Source: Chryseobacterium oleae (GTDB lineage: Bacteria > Bacteroidota > Bacteroidia > Flavobacteriales > Weeksellaceae). Taken from it: a stretch of DNA of 64,000 nucleotides. Shown in pieces: positions 18,931 through 26,458 of the stretch; within the stretch, counting starts at the first letter, position 1, and the number at the start of each line of letters is the position of its first letter. The stretch lies in assembly GCF_900115055.1 (NCBI RefSeq), contig NZ_FOVD01000001.1, forward strand, positions 930,001-994,000, in the 5' to 3' direction. The notes beneath the pieces are model-generated. The model searched no databases. It worked only from the letters and a program-made list of their open reading frames with translations, and was not told the DNA's origin. The translations under genes were made by a program, and so were the position numbers.

Positions 18931-19879
18931 GGGTATTGATTCTTTTTAAAAGGTTATCGGCAATTTTTTCTGCAATGGGAAAACCCAGTTCTTTCTGCAG
19001 CATTCCCCATTCTCCCTGTGGGTTTACTTCCAGGAAATAATATTCCCCGTCTTTTCCTCTGATCATGTCAATAGCTCCGATATAAAGTCCCATTTCTTCC
19101 ATCATTGAAGTAAGACCTGACTTTATATGTTCCGGGAGTTCGTAGGCTGACCAGGTATAATCTCCGTTAGCCAGTCTCCAGTCTACGTTATCGCTGTTAT
19201 TGATCTTTCCGGTAAAGAAATCTCCGGCCAGGTACACAATCCTCAATTCGTAAGCTTTATCAATGTATGGCTGAAAGATCATCGGGCAGTACGTGATGTC
19301 TGAAATATTCTCAAGCGTATCCTCTTCAATGATCATGGTTGAGATAAGATTTTCTCCGTTCATGGTCTTTGCAGTCAGGCTGTGAAGTTTGGCAACTGCT
19401 TTTCCGCCGCAGAATTCATGAAAAAAGGACGTAATCTTTTCTTCATTGTTGGAAAAAATGGTTTCAGGAATGGTAAGTCCGCTTTCTTTGGCCAGTTTTA
19501 GCTGAAGCATTTTATTTCCGTCGATCTTTCTTTCATTTTCAAAAGGATTGATCCATGGAATATTTTCCAGAACAGTGATCAGGTTATAGCGAAGGCTTGC
19601 GTATGCGCTTAGGAATATTTTTCGGTAGTCTTCATCCAGCTCTTCGGGAGTGCTTATTCCCCATGCTTTTCTGTGCCATACAGCTTGAACATCTTTGGAA
19701 TGTATTGTATTTCCGGACTCATCTGTGAGTTCAAAGGAATTTTCGTTCACACTGATTTTCTGATAATGATTCATACGGTCAGAATTCAGTCTGAACCATG
19801 GAATATTTTTAGAGGTAAGATATTCAAAAAAGATATCGATATTGTAAAAATCCTTTGAGTGGGTGATGCAGAGAATCAT
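18923..19879 (-). CDS. MvdC/MdnB-like ATP-grasp graspetide ligase
   Basis: A 318-residue ATP-grasp enzyme. AVWHRKAW (about residues 66-73), YCPMIFQPYI and the C-terminal EVNPQGEWGMLQKELGFPI match the MdnB/MvdC branch, which in microviridins forms the lactam between Lys and Glu/Asp after the ester rings are made. All three precursors retain the Lys in TMKYPSD, so a lactam is possible. It begins 82 bases after the third precursor gene, with a terminator-like hairpin between, and overlaps the next ligase gene by 8 bases. Confidence 0.88.
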   Translation of the reverse strand: MILCITHSKDFYNIDIFFEYLTSKNIPWFRLNSDRMNHYQKISVNENSFELTDESGNTIHSKDVQAVWHRKAWGISTPEELDEDYRKIFLSAYASLRYNLITVLENIPWINPFENERKIDGNKMLQLKLAKESGLTIPETIFSNNEEKITSFFHEFCGGKAVAKLHSLTAKTMNGENLISTMIIEEDTLENISDITYCPMIFQPYIDKAYELRIVYLAGDFFTGKINNSDNVDWRLANGDYTWSAYELPEHIKSGLTSMMEEMGLYIGAIDMIRGKDGEYYFLEVNPQGEWGMLQKELGFPIAEKIADNLLKRINTHE

Positions 19880-19894
19880 GTGCCGCTTTTTATT

Positions 19895-19925
19895 AAAAAA
19901 GGAAACTTAATGGTAAGTTTCCTTT
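19895..19925 (-). terminator. Terminator/attenuator between precursors and ligases
   Basis: AAAGGAAACTTA (19898-19909) and TAAGTTTCCTTT (19914-19925) form a perfect 12-bp stem with a 4-base loop. On the minus strand a run of T follows directly. It sits after precursor 3 and just upstream of the first ligase ATG, so partial termination would yield more precursor than enzyme transcript. Confidence 0.8.
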
Positions 19926-19961
19926 GATATGATTGTATTAATACGATTAATATTTTAAGTC

Positions 19962-20189
19962 TTAATCTAATGGAACTGTTGGAGCATCGTCATCCCCGTC
20001 AGATGGATACTTCATGGTAACCATTAGATCGTCCTGAGGAGAAGTTACATTATCAACAACTGGCTTCGTGATCACATCTCTTTCAGGAATAGTGATGATA
20101 CCACCACCTTTTACTGTTTCAGGATCTTTCAATTGTTTCTCTAAGAATGACGCAAAAAACGGCTTCTTTTTTGAATTTTTGTCTTTCAT
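19962..20189 (-). CDS. Graspetide (microviridin-type) precursor 3
   Basis: A 75-residue precursor peptide. The leader has the recognition helix KPFFASFLEKQ (residues 9-19), matching the PFFARFLE-type motif bound by graspetide ligases, then a Gly-rich GGG (28-30) that may mark leader removal. The core region carries three T-x4-D units (Thr33-Asp38, Thr41-Asp46, Thr49-Asp54) at 8-residue spacing, then TMKYPSDGDDD (58-68), the canonical microviridin core. It has one T-x4-D unit fewer than its paralogues and a different C-terminal tail ending in TVPLD. Confidence 0.9.
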   Translation of the reverse strand: MKDKNSKKKPFFASFLEKQLKDPETVKGGGIITIPERDVITKPVVDNVTSPQDDLMVTMKYPSDGDDDAPTVPLD

Positions 20190-20220
20190 AATAATTTAGT
20201 TTTGGATTAAATATGCTTGT

Positions 20221-20241
20221 AATTTCTTGTGTACAGAAATT
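20221..20241 (-). other. Small hairpin at the end of precursor 2
   Basis: AATTTCT (20221-20227) and AGAAATT (20235-20241) pair around a 7-base loop, starting inside the precursor 2 stop codon. There is no T tract, so it may be an RNA-stability or processing element rather than a terminator. Confidence 0.45.
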
Positions 20242-20483
20242 TAAACAACATCTTCATCACCGTCTGAAGGATACTTCATAGTCACCAAAAGATCCTTGTT
20301 AGGAGTGGTCACATGATCAAAGATCTGTGCTGTAACATTGTCTCTTGAAGGTATTGTAATGATGTCGTTATCAGTGTTTGTAATAATTCCGCCACCTTGA
20401 ATGGTTTCCGGATCTTTAATTTGCTTTTCAAGGAATGAAGCAAAAAAAGGCTTCTTTTTTGAGTTTTCGTCTTGCATGGTCAT
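20241..20483 (-). CDS. Graspetide (microviridin-type) precursor 2
   Basis: An 80-residue precursor. The leader motif KPFFASFLEKQ is at residues 11-21 and GGG at 30-32. Four T-x4-D units follow (Thr35-Asp40, Thr43-Asp48, Thr51-Asp56, Thr59-Asp64), each 8 residues apart, then TMKYPSDGDED (68-78). Each unit could be closed as one ester ring; the last motif has the Thr, Lys, Ser, Asp and acidic residues of a classic microviridin core. The start could also be Met3. It lies between precursors 1 and 3, with 39- and 51-base gaps. Confidence 0.9.
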   Translation of the reverse strand: MTMQDENSKKKPFFASFLEKQIKDPETIQGGGIITNTDNDIITIPSRDNVTAQIFDHVTTPNKDLLVTMKYPSDGDEDVV

Positions 20484-20522
20484 TGAGTTTTAGTTAAAAA
20501 AATATTTTGTTGTAATGTTTGA

Positions 20523-20765
20523 TTACAAATCTTCCAGTTCTCCACCCTCATCACTGTCAGAAGGGTATTTCATCGTTACGATCTGATCTCTTACAGACGA
20601 TGTAACATTGTCCAGAATTTGGGATGTAATGACATCTCTTGTTGGTACAGTAATCATATCAACAGTAGGCGCAGTAATTCCACCTCCCTGGATTTTTTCA
20701 GGATCATTAATTTGTTTCTCTAAAAATGAAGCAAAGAAAGGTTTTTTTGAGTTTTTCTTTTCCAT
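20523..20765 (-). CDS. Graspetide (microviridin-type) precursor 1
   Basis: An 80-residue precursor, first gene of the cluster. Leader motif KPFFASFLEKQ at residues 8-18, GGG at 27-29, then T-x4-D units at Thr31-Asp36, Thr39-Asp44, Thr47-Asp52 and Thr55-Asp60 (period exactly 8), and TMKYPSDSDE at 64-73. The products of such clusters are usually serine-protease inhibitors. Upstream, on the minus strand, is a near match to the -7 element (TACTTTAG, about 20800); no other gene of the pathway lies further upstream. Confidence 0.92.
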   Translation of the reverse strand: MEKKNSKKPFFASFLEKQINDPEKIQGGGITAPTVDMITVPTRDVITSQILDNVTSSVRDQIVTMKYPSDSDEGGELEDL

Positions 20766-20879
20766 AAGTTAATATATTTAGTTTTTTGTGAAACTAAAGT
20801 ACAAAAATTTCAATACGTGGGGAAATATTATCTTATTTTAAGAAAATTTTAACTAAATAACTGAATAGACGGAATTTAA

Positions 20880-21659
20880 TTAATGTAAATCAAGAAATTC
20901 CTTTACAACATTTGCAAAATCAACCGGATTTTCAGCCTGAACCCAGTGTCCGGCATTTTTCACAGTCACTATTTTCGCTTTTGGAAACTGCTGCTTAATC
21001 CCGTATTCATCCTGCGGAAGGATATAATTTGATTTTTCTCCTGCAATGAATAAAGAATCACCTTCGAAAACACCAAATTTTACGGCATTCGAAACGAATT
21101 CGTTATATTTTTCAGATAAAGTTTTAAGATTAAACCTCCAGTTCAGTTTTTTGTTGTCATCCCAATATAGGTTCTTGGCTAAAAACTGTATGGTAGATTT
21201 TTCAGGAATATACTGGCTCAAAACCGTTTCTACCTCACCTCTTGAACCTACAGTATTAAAATCTACCGTTTCAAGAGCCTTAATGATTCCCTGATGATGC
21301 GGAGGATAAGCCTTAGGAGAAATATCTACCACAATAAGTTTATCTACTCTTTCCTGATATTTCAAAGCAAACTGCATCACCGCTTTTCCACCTAAAGAAT
21401 GTCCCAAAACATGAGCTTTCTGAATACCGTAATGATCCATATAACGGGCAATATCGTCCGCCAGATCATCATGTGACATACTTTCGGAATGAAAGCTTCG
21501 TCCGTGATTTCTAAGGTCTATTAAGTGTACGGGAAGGTATTCACCCAAGTCTTTTCCAAAACTTCCCCAGTTGTCCAGCATTCCAAACAGTCCGTGAAAT
21601 ACAAGCAGCGGCGTAACCGTAAGATTTTCGCCAAATATTTTTGAGTTTAAGATGTCCAT
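20880..21659 (-). CDS. Alpha/beta hydrolase, YbfF-like esterase
   Basis: A 259-residue alpha/beta hydrolase. HGLFG near residue 23 forms the oxyanion region, GHSLGG (about residues 86-91) holds the nucleophile Ser, and AGHW near residue 238 supplies the catalytic His. It resembles YbfF-type acyl-CoA/ester hydrolases. It lies upstream of the graspetide genes on the same strand, 114 bases away; there is no sign that it takes part in peptide maturation. Confidence 0.88.
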   Translation of the reverse strand: MDILNSKIFGENLTVTPLLVFHGLFGMLDNWGSFGKDLGEYLPVHLIDLRNHGRSFHSESMSHDDLADDIARYMDHYGIQKAHVLGHSLGGKAVMQFALKYQERVDKLIVVDISPKAYPPHHQGIIKALETVDFNTVGSRGEVETVLSQYIPEKSTIQFLAKNLYWDDNKKLNWRFNLKTLSEKYNEFVSNAVKFGVFEGDSLFIAGEKSNYILPQDEYGIKQQFPKAKIVTVKNAGHWVQAENPVDFANVVKEFLDLH

Positions 21660-21671
21660 TTATTTTATTAT

Positions 21672-21783
21672 AGAGGTTAGATATTAGAAGTTAGAAGTTA
21701 GAAACTGGAAGTTGGATATTTAAAGTATGTCTTCGACACTAATATCTAACATCTAATTTCTAACTTCTAGTTTTTAACTTCTC
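21672..21783. repeat. TTAGAAGTTAGAA-family inverted repeat
   Basis: AGATATTAGAAGTTAGAAGTTAG on the left faces CTAATATCTAAC...CTAACTTCTAG on the right, giving a long imperfect hairpin between pdxJ and the hydrolase gene. The same words recur at 22535-22660 and 36441-36469. Confidence 0.75.
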
Positions 21784-21785
21784 CT

Positions 21786-22505
21786 TTACCATTTTGCCAG
21801 ACGTTTCAGATACGCCTGAACCGTATTTTCAAGTCCCATATATAGTGCTTCAGAAACCAAAGCATGACCGATGGATACTTCAAGAAGATTCGGGATATGA
21901 TCTGCAAAATATTTTAAGTTTTCAAGGCTCAAATCGTGTCCTGCATTGATACCCAAACCGAATTCTGTGGCAGCAACGGCAGTATCATAATAAGGTTTTA
22001 TGGCCTGTTCTTTATTCTCAAGGTAGTTTTTTGCGTAAGCTTCGGTGTACAGTTCTATTCTGTCAGCTCCTGTTTTTGCAGCATGCTCTACCAGCTCCGG
22101 CAAAGGGTCAAGGAAAATAGAAGTACGGATTCCTGCGTTTTTAAATTCTGCGATAATTTCTGTCAGAAAATCTAAGTGCTTTTTGGTATCCCATCCTGCA
22201 TTGGACGTGATAGCGTCGTCTGCATCAGGAACCAATGTTACCTGCTCCGGTTTTACTTCCAGAACCATATCAATAAAAGAGCGGTGCGGATTTCCTTCAA
22301 TGTTGAATTCAGTGGTCACCAATGGTTTCAGATCGTAGACATCTTTCCTGGTGATGTGTCTCTCATCAGGTCTCGGATGGATGGTGATTCCCTGTCCTCC
22401 AAATTCCTGGATCTTCACTGCTGCCTCCGTTACACTTGGCGTTTCGCCTCCTCTGGCATTTCTTAATGTCGCAATTTTATTAATGTTTACGCTTAGTTTT
22501 GTCAT
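21786..22505 (-). CDS. pdxJ: Pyridoxine 5'-phosphate synthase
   Basis: A 239-residue PdxJ. The N-terminal LSVNINKIATLRNARGG holds the substrate-binding Asn and Arg, and the ITIHPRPDERHI segment (about residues 40-51) and GHDLSLENL (about 194) are family signatures. It condenses 3-amino-2-oxopropyl phosphate with deoxyxylulose 5-phosphate to make pyridoxine 5'-phosphate. The gene is bounded on both sides by members of one intergenic repeat family, so it is probably transcribed alone. Confidence 0.95.
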   Translation of the reverse strand: MTKLSVNINKIATLRNARGGETPSVTEAAVKIQEFGGQGITIHPRPDERHITRKDVYDLKPLVTTEFNIEGNPHRSFIDMVLEVKPEQVTLVPDADDAITSNAGWDTKKHLDFLTEIIAEFKNAGIRTSIFLDPLPELVEHAAKTGADRIELYTEAYAKNYLENKEQAIKPYYDTAVAATEFGLGINAGHDLSLENLKYFADHIPNLLEVSIGHALVSEALYMGLENTVQAYLKRLAKW

Positions 22506-22534
22506 TTCTTATTTAGATGTTATTTTGTTGAGAA

Positions 22535-22659
22535 ATTAGATATTAGAGGTTAGAAATTAGTTTTTGGGTCTACTTCTATATCTCTAAAGCCAGATCAGAA
22601 TAAGCGGTCGAATCACACTAACTTCTAAATTCTAAATTCTAGCTTCTAACTTCTCTATT
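22535..22659. repeat. TTAGAAGTTAGAA-family inverted repeat, second copy
   Basis: AGATATTAGAGGTTAGAAATTAG near 22536 faces ACTTCTAAATTCTAAATTCTAG and CTTCTAACTTCTC near 22620-22653. No ORF is supported. Related to the copy on the other side of pdxJ. Confidence 0.7.
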
Positions 22660-23928
22660 CTACACTTTAATACTCACCTGCATCACCTGAAGATCAAATT
22701 CCTTAGATGCGACAAGCAAGTGGTCAAAAATATCAGCCTGAATCTGCTCAAAGTGATCCCATTTGGAATCATTCGCGAAACAGTATACTTCAAGGGGAAG
22801 TCCCTGTGGTGTAATATCGAGCTGACGAACCATTCTGACTCCTTCCTGATCAATATCAGGATCATTTTCAATATATTTTTGAGCATAATATCTGAAAACC
22901 CCGATATTGGTAAGCTGTCTTCCATTGATGGTTTTATCGTTATGCTCCAGATTTTGTTTTTCTTTTTCAATCTCCAGTGTTTTCTCTTCCAGATAATCTG
23001 AGATCAGGTTGATATCTTTTAACCGTTCGATATCTTCTTCATTTAAAAATTTAAAAGAATTGATATTAAAATAGACGGATTTTTTGATTCTTCTTGTATT
23101 GGATTCAGACATCACCTGAAGGTTTTTGATCTCTGTGGTCAGTAAATCATAGGTCGGAATTGTGGAAACGGTTTTATCAAAATTGGTGATTTTTGTCGTC
23201 AGAAGGCTGATATCTGTAATATTTCCTTCAATGCTGTATTTTGGAATGCTTACCCAGTCTCCTACTTTTAAATTTTTAGAGGTGGCAACATGTATCCCAG
23301 TGACAAATCCCAAAATAGTATCTCTGAAAACGAGTACCAGCACCGCAGTAATAGCTCCTAAACTTCCAACAATCGTCGTTCCTTTGATCCCGAATATCAC
23401 ACAGAGCCCTACTACAGAAAAGATAAAAATTCCAAGAATCTTTACCGTTTCTGAAATCGCATTCAGTGCCATGATCTTGTAGAAGTCCTGTTTTATGGTG
23501 AAATAATACCTGAAACCTGTTAAGGATCTGTACAACATTCCTGCAAGAATAAGAACCAAACCTAAATTGATGGATCTGTTGATGAAAATGTTTGTTTTAG
23601 GTAGTGCGGTTGCCGGAAATATGGAAGGATGTATTCCTCCTACCACGAGAAGGGCAGCAAAATGAGCTACCGAGTTGGAGATCTTAGATTGATAAATAGA
23701 CCGGATAATCGGATATTTTTCATCATTCCGGAAAAATCTGAAGACAAAATTAATCGCAAATTTAAAAACAAAATCTACCACTAGAAATACGGCGCACAGC
23801 AGTGCCAGCTTCACAATAATATGAACAATCCAATCCATTCCGCCGGGTGTTACCTGACTGATATAGATGTAAAGCTGATCGCTTATTTCCTGTAAAAAAC
23901 TTTTGGTGTCCTGTATCTCGTCTTTCAT
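22660..23928 (-). CDS. MscS-type mechanosensitive ion channel (YbdG-like)
   Basis: A 422-residue channel with about five membrane segments, then the pore helix region LGAITAVLVLVFRDTILGFVTGI (about residues 195-217, split here by its Gly/Ala pattern) and the cytoplasmic MscS beta domain starting GDWVSIP. Length and the C-terminal extension resemble the YbdG branch. It is expected to open under membrane tension during hypo-osmotic shock. Confidence 0.9.
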   Translation of the reverse strand: MKDEIQDTKSFLQEISDQLYIYISQVTPGGMDWIVHIIVKLALLCAVFLVVDFVFKFAINFVFRFFRNDEKYPIIRSIYQSKISNSVAHFAALLVVGGIHPSIFPATALPKTNIFINRSINLGLVLILAGMLYRSLTGFRYYFTIKQDFYKIMALNAISETVKILGIFIFSVVGLCVIFGIKGTTIVGSLGAITAVLVLVFRDTILGFVTGIHVATSKNLKVGDWVSIPKYSIEGNITDISLLTTKITNFDKTVSTIPTYDLLTTEIKNLQVMSESNTRRIKKSVYFNINSFKFLNEEDIERLKDINLISDYLEEKTLEIEKEKQNLEHNDKTINGRQLTNIGVFRYYAQKYIENDPDIDQEGVRMVRQLDITPQGLPLEVYCFANDSKWDHFEQIQADIFDHLLVASKEFDLQVMQVSIKV

Positions 23929-24050
23929 TACAGCAAATTTATAAAATTAAGAATGATGATGTTACTATTGACAATCAATTTTCATCCCAAATATTCAAAA
24001 GGTCTCTGTAAATCTTCTTTTTTCCTATCTTGCATTGATAATTTTAAAGA

Positions 24051-24542
24051 ATGGATACAACGCTTATTAATATTCTATGCCTTATTTTATTGTTTCTGGG
24101 AATACTGGGAACATTCCTTCCTGTCCTTCCAGGGCTTTTGTTAAGCATTTGCGGACTTTTGATTTATAAATTCGGGACCGATGCGGATCTTCCCATGATT
24201 TATATCTGGGCATTCGGAATTCTGACTGCGGCTTCTGCAGTCCTGAACTATGTAATTCCTGCAAAAACAAACAGGAAATACGGAGGAACACGTTGGGGAA
24301 GCATCGGATCTATCGTCGGAACGATTGTTGGAATCTTCATTCCAATTCCTTTAGGCTTTCTGATCGGAATGTTTGCGGGCGTATTTATTGGAGAACTGCT
24401 TCATGACAGCAAGGATATGAACAAGGCTCTGCAATCGACCAAAGGGGCATTTATAGGATTCATCTATGGAACCGGATTCAGTCTTGTGGTGGGTGTGGCC
24501 ATGTTTTTGGTAGTAGTTTTGGATATGCTTGATGTTATTTAG
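24051..24542 (+). CDS. DUF456 membrane protein
   Basis: A 163-residue integral membrane protein with four to five hydrophobic, glycine-rich segments and the GTFLPVLPGLLLSICGLLIY-type start of DUF456. GxxxG-rich repeats (GSIVGTIVGIF, GFLIGMFAGVF) are typical. Function unknown. It is divergent from the MscS gene; TATCTTGC, one base short of the -7 consensus, lies about 20 bases upstream. Confidence 0.85.
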   Translation: MDTTLINILCLILLFLGILGTFLPVLPGLLLSICGLLIYKFGTDADLPMIYIWAFGILTAASAVLNYVIPAKTNRKYGGTRWGSIGSIVGTIVGIFIPIPLGFLIGMFAGVFIGELLHDSKDMNKALQSTKGAFIGFIYGTGFSLVVGVAMFLVVVLDMLDVI

Positions 24543-24604
24543 ATTGGAAGAGGGAGGATGGAAGTTTCTGGTCACGTTTTTTTAACTTTATTAAAAAAGA
24601 AATT

Positions 24605-25108
24605 ATGTTTCACAAAGCCATTATATTCAGTCTGGGAATCCTAACCTTAGCAGGATGCAATGCCCAAAAGAAGACGAAGACACCGGATTCAGTTGCCAAT
24701 ACTACTGGGACGAAATCTTCGGTTCAGAAAGAAGGTGTTATCTACCTTAATCAGGGAGAAAATAAATTCCTGAAAGAATATGATATGAATGTCACGTTCA
24801 AAGGTATTTCTGAGGACAGCCGCTGTCCAGAAGGGGTTAACTGCATCTGGGCCGGAGTTGCCGTAGCACAGATCGAAGTGATGGGAACCTACACGAGACC
24901 CACCGTTTTACTCCTTGCTTCTTCAGACAATGCAGGCAGAAATTATTATATGTCTCAGGAATTCAACGGATATACGATTTCAATGAAAGAGATCACCCCT
25001 TTTCCAAAATCGGATGGTGGTGTCAAAGCTTTGGAAGGAAAATATAGAGTAGCCTTTACGATCAAAAAGACGGAAGGATCTGCGAATCCGGATGCTACCA
25101 GGAAATAG
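24605..25108 (+). CDS. Hypothetical lipoprotein with SRCPxGVxCIWAG motif
   Basis: A 167-residue lipoprotein (lipobox LAGC, Cys18). The mature region carries SRCPEGVNCIWAG (about residues 76-88), a two-cysteine motif seen in small Bacteroidota lipoproteins of unknown role; a disulfide across the motif is plausible. Its last 14 bases overlap the 3' end of the convergent ung gene. Confidence 0.75.
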   Translation: MFHKAIIFSLGILTLAGCNAQKKTKTPDSVANTTGTKSSVQKEGVIYLNQGENKFLKEYDMNVTFKGISEDSRCPEGVNCIWAGVAVAQIEVMGTYTRPTVLLLASSDNAGRNYYMSQEFNGYTISMKEITPFPKSDGGVKALEGKYRVAFTIKKTEGSANPDATRK

Positions 25109-25736
25109 GCTTCTTTCCTTTTGAGATCAGGTATTCATTGATCTTTGAGAAGGGTTTGCTTCCATAAAAACCTCTGTACACAGAAAACGGTGATGGGTGC
25201 GCCGATTTTAAAATAAAATGCTTAGCCGGATCAATGAGTTCGGCTTTTTTTTGTGCAAAAGCGCCCCATAAAACAAAAACGACATTCTCTTTTTTATCTG
25301 AAATTTCCTTGATAACAAAATCTGTGAATTTTTCCCAGCCTAAATCTTTATGAGAGTTTGGTGTATGGGCACGCACCGTTAAGGTAGCATTCAATAATAA
25401 AACCCCTTGCTTTCCCCAGTCATCCAGTTCTTTTGAAGTTCTTTCCACTCCAATATCATCTTTCAGCTCGGTAAAAATATTTTTAAGGGAAGGCGGCGCT
25501 GTTACCTGCTCGGAAACAGAAAAACACAAACCGTTGGCCTGAAAGTCATTGTGATAAGGATCCTGACCGATAATCACCACTTCAACATCTTCAAAAGGCG
25601 TAATTTCCAATGCTCTGAAGATTTGATTTTTAGGTGGAAATACTTTGGTGGTGGCATATTCTTGTTTTACTTTTTCCCAAAGGGTTGTAAAATAAGGGGT
25701 ACTTTTTATCGGGGCTAAAACTTCTGTCCAGGTCAT
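25095..25736 (-). CDS. ung: Uracil-DNA glycosylase
   Basis: A 213-residue family 1 UDG. GQDPYHNDFQANGLCFSV (about residues 57-74) contains the catalytic Asp, and HPSPFSVYRG (about 180-189) the DNA-intercalating and His residues. It removes uracil from DNA as the first step of base excision repair. It overlaps the convergent lipoprotein gene at the 3' end. Confidence 0.96.
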   Translation of the reverse strand: MTWTEVLAPIKSTPYFTTLWEKVKQEYATTKVFPPKNQIFRALEITPFEDVEVVIIGQDPYHNDFQANGLCFSVSEQVTAPPSLKNIFTELKDDIGVERTSKELDDWGKQGVLLLNATLTVRAHTPNSHKDLGWEKFTDFVIKEISDKKENVVFVLWGAFAQKKAELIDPAKHFILKSAHPSPFSVYRGFYGSKPFSKINEYLISKGKKPISW

Positions 25737-25849
25737 GAGGTTGGTATGAAAATCTGTTAATAATACAAAAATATCCTTTAATTACTGGATGACCAAATTG
25801 GATGATGTGTTGATTTGATAATTTGATGATGAGTTGATGTGATGATTGG

Positions 25850-26359
25850 CTAATTGTTTTGATTTAAGCTAAAAATAATATTATCAGGAAAACCTTCATC
25901 TGTTCTCCCCTCTTCTAAAATAAAATGATGCTTTAGCAAAAGACCTTTGGAGTTTTCATTAAATTGGCTTGTAATGGCTATAATTTCACGTAAATGCAAT
26001 TCATTAAATCCATGATCTAAAACAGCTTTCAAAGCCTCGGACATTATTCCTTTTCTATGATAATCGGGTAATAACTCATAACCGACCTCAGCCGTTTTCC
26101 GGTCCTCAGAAAAATTCCAAAGGCATATAGTTCCAATAAGATTGGGCTGGTCTTTATAGGCAATTCCAAAATAAACAGTCTGATTATTCTGCGTTCTTTC
26201 TTTTATCGTTAAAATAAACTGCAGCGCATCATAGTTGTTTTTGGGAGAATTCCTTTTCACAAACTGATTAGTGACTTCATTGCCACGAATTTTCAGAATG
26301 TCTTCAACATGGGTTTCGTTGATGTTTTTTAAAATTAAGCGTTCGGTTTCCAGTTTCAT
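25850..26359 (-). CDS. GNAT N-acetyltransferase, RimJ/RimL type
   Basis: A 169-residue acetyltransferase beginning LETERLILKNI, as in RimJ/RimL proteins. The acetyl-CoA loop region is YHRKGIMSEALKAVLDHGF (about residues 119-137). It may acetylate a ribosomal or other protein N-terminus; the substrate is unknown. A GATGA-rich low-complexity stretch (25785-25845) separates it from ung. Confidence 0.88.
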   Translation of the reverse strand: MKLETERLILKNINETHVEDILKIRGNEVTNQFVKRNSPKNNYDALQFILTIKERTQNNQTVYFGIAYKDQPNLIGTICLWNFSEDRKTAEVGYELLPDYHRKGIMSEALKAVLDHGFNELHLREIIAITSQFNENSKGLLLKHHFILEEGRTDEGFPDNIIFSLNQNN

Positions 26360-26446
26360 CTTCCAAATTTAGTAAAATGAATGCATTGCCCTGTTTCCAA
26401 ATCTTCAAATTAATTGATTTTCAAATTAACATTCACATTTTCTCAC

Positions 26447-26454
26447 TAAATTTG
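26447..26454 (+). promoter_or_regulatory. -7 promoter element directly upstream of mutS2
   Basis: TAAATTTG matches TAnnTTTG and ends only 4 bases before the GTG start at 26459. Transcription would begin at about the start codon. Confidence 0.6.
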
Positions 26455-26458
26455 CACT

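Noticed and set aside
17926..19879. Glutathione- or lysine-biosynthesis ATP-grasp enzymes
   Set aside because: Adjacent KPFFASFLEKQ precursors and MdnB/MdnC-type motifs identify graspetide ligases.
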